Assembly: GCF_902706605.1 (NCBI RefSeq)
Contig: NZ_CACSLH010000032.1
Span: 1 to 32,527, forward strand
Length of the DNA stretch: 32,527 bases
Direction of reading: 5' to 3'
From: Enterococcus sp. CSURQ0835
GTDB lineage: Bacteria > Bacillota > Bacilli > Lactobacillales > Enterococcaceae
In this document: positions 30,431-32,527 of the stretch, piece by piece
How positions within the stretch are numbered: the first letter of the stretch is position 1
Layout of the letters: every line of letters starts with the position of its first letter
Notes under the pieces: model-generated
What the model was told of the DNA's origin: nothing
The model's input: the letters and a program-made list of their open reading frames with translations, nothing else
Databases searched by the model: none
Position numbers and translations under genes: made by a program

Positions 30431-30899
30431 AGTGGAACAATATTTGACCGCACATGAGATTGCATATGTCCGTTATGAATTTCCTTGGACCTTAGACGAC
30501 AGTGACACCGCACGTTTGAAAGCTGAAGAATTAAATGTTCCCCATGAAACGATCTACAAAACACTCGTTTTAAAGGGCGATAAAACCGGCGTGGTGATTG
30601 CACTCGTTCCGTTAGACAGTCGGTTAGATTACAAAAAAACCGCTAAAGCAACGGGAAATCGGAAGATCGGTTTTCCGCCGATGGAGTTTGTTTTGGAACA
30701 TACGGGCTATGAACACGGAGCTAACACACCAATCGGGATCTACATGCATCACCCTGAGTACACCTTAGTTTTCGATGCAAGTGTCAATGCTCACGAAAAA
30801 ATCATTTTATCCAGTGGTGAAATCGGGCATTCAGTCGAAGTCGCAACCAAATCTTTAATCACATTGTTGCAGCCAGTCGTGGCAGAGATCCAAAAATAA
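30420..30899 (+). CDS. ebsC: YbaK/EbsC-family aminoacyl-tRNA deacylase
   Basis: A cytosolic protein of 159 residues in the YbaK/ProX editing family, which hydrolyses mischarged tRNA, typically Cys-tRNA(Pro). Family features are YKTLVLKG with the catalytic-pocket lysine, VVIALVPLDSRLDYKKTAKATG and GYEHGANTPIG, then LVFDASVNAHEKIILSSGEIG. In enterococci the homologue EbsC was named from a surface-expression locus, hence the symbol, though the role here is probably translational proofreading. The ATG at 30420 overlaps the exporter gene by 11 bases, with AAAGGTGGG upstream; a GTG at 30408 overlaps that site. A terminator follows directly. Confidence 0.88.
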   Translation: MANEVEQYLTAHEIAYVRYEFPWTLDDSDTARLKAEELNVPHETIYKTLVLKGDKTGVVIALVPLDSRLDYKKTAKATGNRKIGFPPMEFVLEHTGYEHGANTPIGIYMHHPEYTLVFDASVNAHEKIILSSGEIGHSVEVATKSLITLLQPVVAEIQK

Positions 30900-30903
30900 G
30901 TTG

Positions 30904-30933
30904 AGCTAGCGTGTGATGCGCTGGCTTTTTTTA
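30904..30933 (+). terminator. terminator of the MFS-ebsC unit
   Basis: AGCTAGCG (30904-30911) pairs with CGCTGGCT (30919-30926, one wobble), then a T run. Confidence 0.82.
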
Positions 30934-30982
30934 TGAAAAGAAAGGCTTTTAGAAACTGAAACGCCAAGCTAAACGAAACGGC

Positions 30983-31011
30983 TTGACAGGCTAAAGATAA
31001 TTTGATATTAT
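30983..31011 (+). promoter_or_regulatory. promoter of infC-rpmI-rplT
   Basis: A consensus -35 TTGACA (30983-30988), exactly 17 bases, and -10 TATTAT (31006-31011). It is the best sigma-A promoter in the window, fitting a highly expressed ribosomal operon. Its start near 31018 leaves a 173-base leader. Confidence 0.82.
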
Positions 31012-31017
31012 ACAAAA

Positions 31018-31190
31018 GTTGAGAAATAAAAGCAGAAGCCCCGCTTCTCGCCTTAGCTGACAAGTGTCACTGGGCTAGATAGATTACGATTGATGAGATG
31101 ATCGATCTAATTGTGCGCGGGTTCTGATAAAGAACTCGTTTTTTTATTGCCGCGTGTCGGCAGCTTTGTTCTCAAAAATTTTGGAGGTGA
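31018..31190 (+). promoter_or_regulatory. structured leader of the infC operon (L20-leader type)
   Basis: The leader contains the hairpin AGAAGC-CCC-GCTTCT (31034-31048), pairings in TTAGCTGACAAGTGTCA (about 31053-31069), and a terminator hairpin (31118-31147) before infC. In Bacillus, ribosomal protein L20 binds such a leader and causes premature termination. The same autocontrol is inferred here from position and architecture, since rplT is the last gene of the operon. The match to the L20 leader model cannot be computed here. Confidence 0.6.
31118..31147 (+). terminator. attenuator terminator in the infC leader
   Basis: CGGGTTCT (31118-31125) pairs with AGAACTCG (31131-31138) around GATAA, followed by seven Ts. 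It lies between the promoter and infC, so transcripts must read through. Confidence 0.78.
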
Positions 31191-31715
31191 ATGACCATAG
31201 CAAAGGATATGATGGTTAACGACGGCATTCGTGCACGTGAGGTACGTTTGATCGGTCAAGACGGCGAACAATTAGGTGTAAAATCTAAAGTTGAAGCGTT
31301 GCAAATTGCAGAAAAAGCAAACCTTGATGTAGTTCTAGTAGCTCCTGGTGCAAAACCGCCAGTCGCTCGGATCATGGATTATGGGAAGTATCGTTTTGAA
31401 CAACAGAAAAAAGAACGCGAAGCTCGTAAAAAACAAAAAGTGATCAACGTCAAAGAAGTTCGTTTAAGTCCAACGATCGATGTCAACGACTTTAACACTA
31501 AACTTCGCAATGCACGTAAATTCTTGGAAAAAGGCGATAAAGTAAAAGCCTCGATCCGATTCAAAGGCCGTGCCATTACCCACAAGGATATTGGTCAAAA
31601 AGTTCTTACTCGCTTAGCAGCAGAAACTGATGATATCGCGACAGTTGAACAAAAAGCGAAAATGGACGGACGTAGCATGTTCTTAGTGCTCGCACCGAAA
31701 GAGAAAAAAGATTAA
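31191..31715 (+). CDS. infC: translation initiation factor IF-3
   Basis: IF-3 binds the 30S subunit, prevents premature 50S joining and checks start-codon and initiator tRNA pairing. The 174-residue form has the N-terminal domain ([21 protein letters not shown], starting motif near residue 9), a lysine-rich linker ([16 protein letters not shown]) and the C-terminal domain ([32 protein letters not shown] region, then [14 protein letters not shown]). The written start, ATG 31191, has its GGAGGTG only one base away. The ATA at 31197, seven bases from that site, is a strong alternative, since IF-3 genes often use AUU-type starts for self-regulation. Confidence 0.95.
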   Translation: MTIAKDMMVNDGIRAREVRLIGQDGEQLGVKSKVEALQIAEKANLDVVLVAPGAKPPVARIMDYGKYRFEQQKKEREARKKQKVINVKEVRLSPTIDVNDFNTKLRNARKFLEKGDKVKASIRFKGRAITHKDIGQKVLTRLAAETDDIATVEQKAKMDGRSMFLVLAPKEKKD

Positions 31716-31725
31716 TAATTTTGAG

Positions 31726-31750
31726 GCTGCCAGCTTATAAAGCTGTAGGC
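31726..31750 (+). promoter_or_regulatory. hairpin between infC and rpmI
   Basis: CAGCTT-ATA-AAGCTG (31731-31745), flanked by GCC and GGC, forms a compact stem without a T run. It may be a processing or regulatory structure, not a terminator. Confidence 0.4.
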
Positions 31751-31777
31751 AAATGAAATGTAGGAGGAAATATAGTC

Positions 31778-31978
31778 ATGCCAAAACAAAAAACTCACCG
31801 CGGATCAGCAAAACGTTTTAAACGTACTGGTAAAGGCGGATTAAAGAGATTCCGTGCGTTCACAAGTCACCGTTTCCACGGTAAAACTAAAAAACAACGT
31901 CGTCAATTGCGCAAAGCGGCAATGGTATCAAGTGGCGATTACAAACGTATCCGTCAACAATTATCACAAATGCGCTAA
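31778..31978 (+). CDS. rpmI: 50S ribosomal protein L35
   Basis: A basic 66-residue protein of the large subunit. It begins [20 protein letters not shown] and contains [17 protein letters not shown], the family signature. Length is normal. The start follows GTAGGAGG. It is the second gene of the infC-rpmI-rplT operon, 62 bases after infC. Confidence 0.97.
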   Translation: MPKQKTHRGSAKRFKRTGKGGLKRFRAFTSHRFHGKTKKQRRQLRKAAMVSSGDYKRIRQQLSQMR

Positions 31979-32011
31979 TTAAAAAGATAACATTTTTAGG
32001 AGGAATTCAAC

Positions 32012-32371
32012 ATGGCACGTGTTAAAGGTGGAACAGTAACTCGTAAACGTCGTAAAAAGACATTAAAATTAGCAAAAGGTTACTACGGTTCTAAACACAC
32101 TTTATTTAAAACAGCTAAAGAACAAGTAATGAACTCATACAACTACGCATACCGCGATCGTCGTCAGAAAAAACGCGACTTCCGTAAATTATGGATCGCA
32201 CGGATCAATGCGGCTGCTCGTATGAACGGTCTTAGCTACTCAAAATTAATGCACGGCTTGAAACTTGCTGGCATCGAAATCAACCGCAAAATGTTAGCTG
32301 ATTTAGCAGTTAACGATGCAGCTGCTTTCACTGCTTTAGCAGAACAAGCTAAAAAATCTTTAATCGCTTAA
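32012..32371 (+). CDS. rplT: 50S ribosomal protein L20
   Basis: A basic 119-residue protein that binds 23S rRNA early in large-subunit assembly. It begins [20 protein letters not shown] and includes [36 protein letters not shown] and the C-terminal globular part ([19 protein letters not shown]). It is also the likely repressor of its own operon through the leader at 31018-31190. The start ATG follows TTAGGAGG, 33 bases after rpmI. Confidence 0.97.
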   Translation: MARVKGGTVTRKRRKKTLKLAKGYYGSKHTLFKTAKEQVMNSYNYAYRDRRQKKRDFRKLWIARINAAARMNGLSYSKLMHGLKLAGIEINRKMLADLAVNDAAAFTALAEQAKKSLIA

Positions 32372-32379
32372 AGAACTTT

Positions 32380-32400
32380 CCACTCAGCTAAACTGAGTGG
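32380..32400 (+). repeat. hairpin CCACTCAG-N5-CTGAGTGG after rplT
   Basis: A perfect 8-bp stem just after the rplT stop, with no T run. It may protect the 3' end of the transcript or act as a processing site ahead of the terminator at 32427. Confidence 0.5.
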
Positions 32401-32426
32401 TCAGACTGTAGACAAAAGATTCATAG

Positions 32427-32459
32427 AAGGTGTAGAAATCCAATTTCTACGCCTTTTTT
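32427..32459 (+). terminator. terminator of infC-rpmI-rplT
   Basis: AAGGTGTAGAAAT pairs with ATTTCTACGCCTT (13 bp, one wobble) around CCA, then a T run. Confidence 0.88.
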
Positions 32460-32489
32460 GTACGCTCTACTATATGTAAGTTCAAAAAA

Positions 32490-32519
32490 AGCAAAAAAAA
32501 TAAAGGCCTACTGCCTTTT
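32490..32519 (-). terminator. leftward terminator for a gene beyond the right edge
   Basis: Read leftward, AAAGGC (32518-32513) pairs with GCCTTT (32507-32502) and is followed by a run of eight Ts (32500-32493). It implies a converging gene to the right of the window. Confidence 0.65.
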
Positions 32520-32527
32520 GTATAACC

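Overview
This window looks like chromosomal DNA of a low-GC Gram-positive coccus, most likely an Enterococcus or a close relative in the Lactobacillales. The inference rests on the infC-rpmI-rplT operon, an RNase J2-type paralogue, an EbsC-type deacylase gene, strong AGGAGG ribosome binding sites, CcpA-type cre boxes, a sigma-54 promoter and two secreted proteins that share a C-terminal triple repeat with the core YRLYNPN. Species cannot be fixed from sequence alone. No rRNA, tRNA, CRISPR array, phage gene or insertion sequence is visible.

Left part (1-10.2 kb): a possible gene fragment at the left edge, an alpha/beta hydrolase, aspartate-semialdehyde dehydrogenase (asd), a structured gene-free stretch and a TcyP-like cystine symporter. 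A leftward operon follows (nanE, PTS EIIBC, PTS EIIA), probably for N-acetylmannosamine or a related amino sugar. Its promoter carries a cre box and a palindrome. Next come a small secreted repeat protein, an RpiR/SIS regulator that probably controls the sugar operon, and a pyridoxine-kinase/ECF S-component pair.

Middle (10.2-15.9 kb): an OmpR-family two-component system, then a 37-residue membrane peptide gene overlapping a YkuE-like phosphoesterase gene. Two convergent modules follow. Each has a small XRE repressor and membrane proteins with a D-E-x-x-K element, and each has operators of the same form (GTAAW-N6-WTTAC). One membrane gene is frameshifted at a T7 run. A bacteriocin-immunity-like gene lies between the modules.

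Aco region (16-23 kb): an AcoR-like sigma-54 activator, a well-formed -24/-12 promoter with candidate upstream activator sites, and acoL-acoA-acoB-acoC encoding E3, E1 alpha, E1 beta and E2 of an acetoin-dehydrogenase-type 2-oxoacid complex. An exact 32-bp direct repeat brackets a 110-bp segment between acoL and acoA.

Right part (23-32.5 kb): a flavodoxin, a SAP-domain protein, a small membrane protein, an RNase J2-like protein with altered metal-site residues, a large secreted LRR/Ig-like/repeat protein, a DHA2-type MFS exporter overlapping an ebsC-like gene, and the translation operon infC-rpmI-rplT with an attenuator leader. Intrinsic terminators separate most units.
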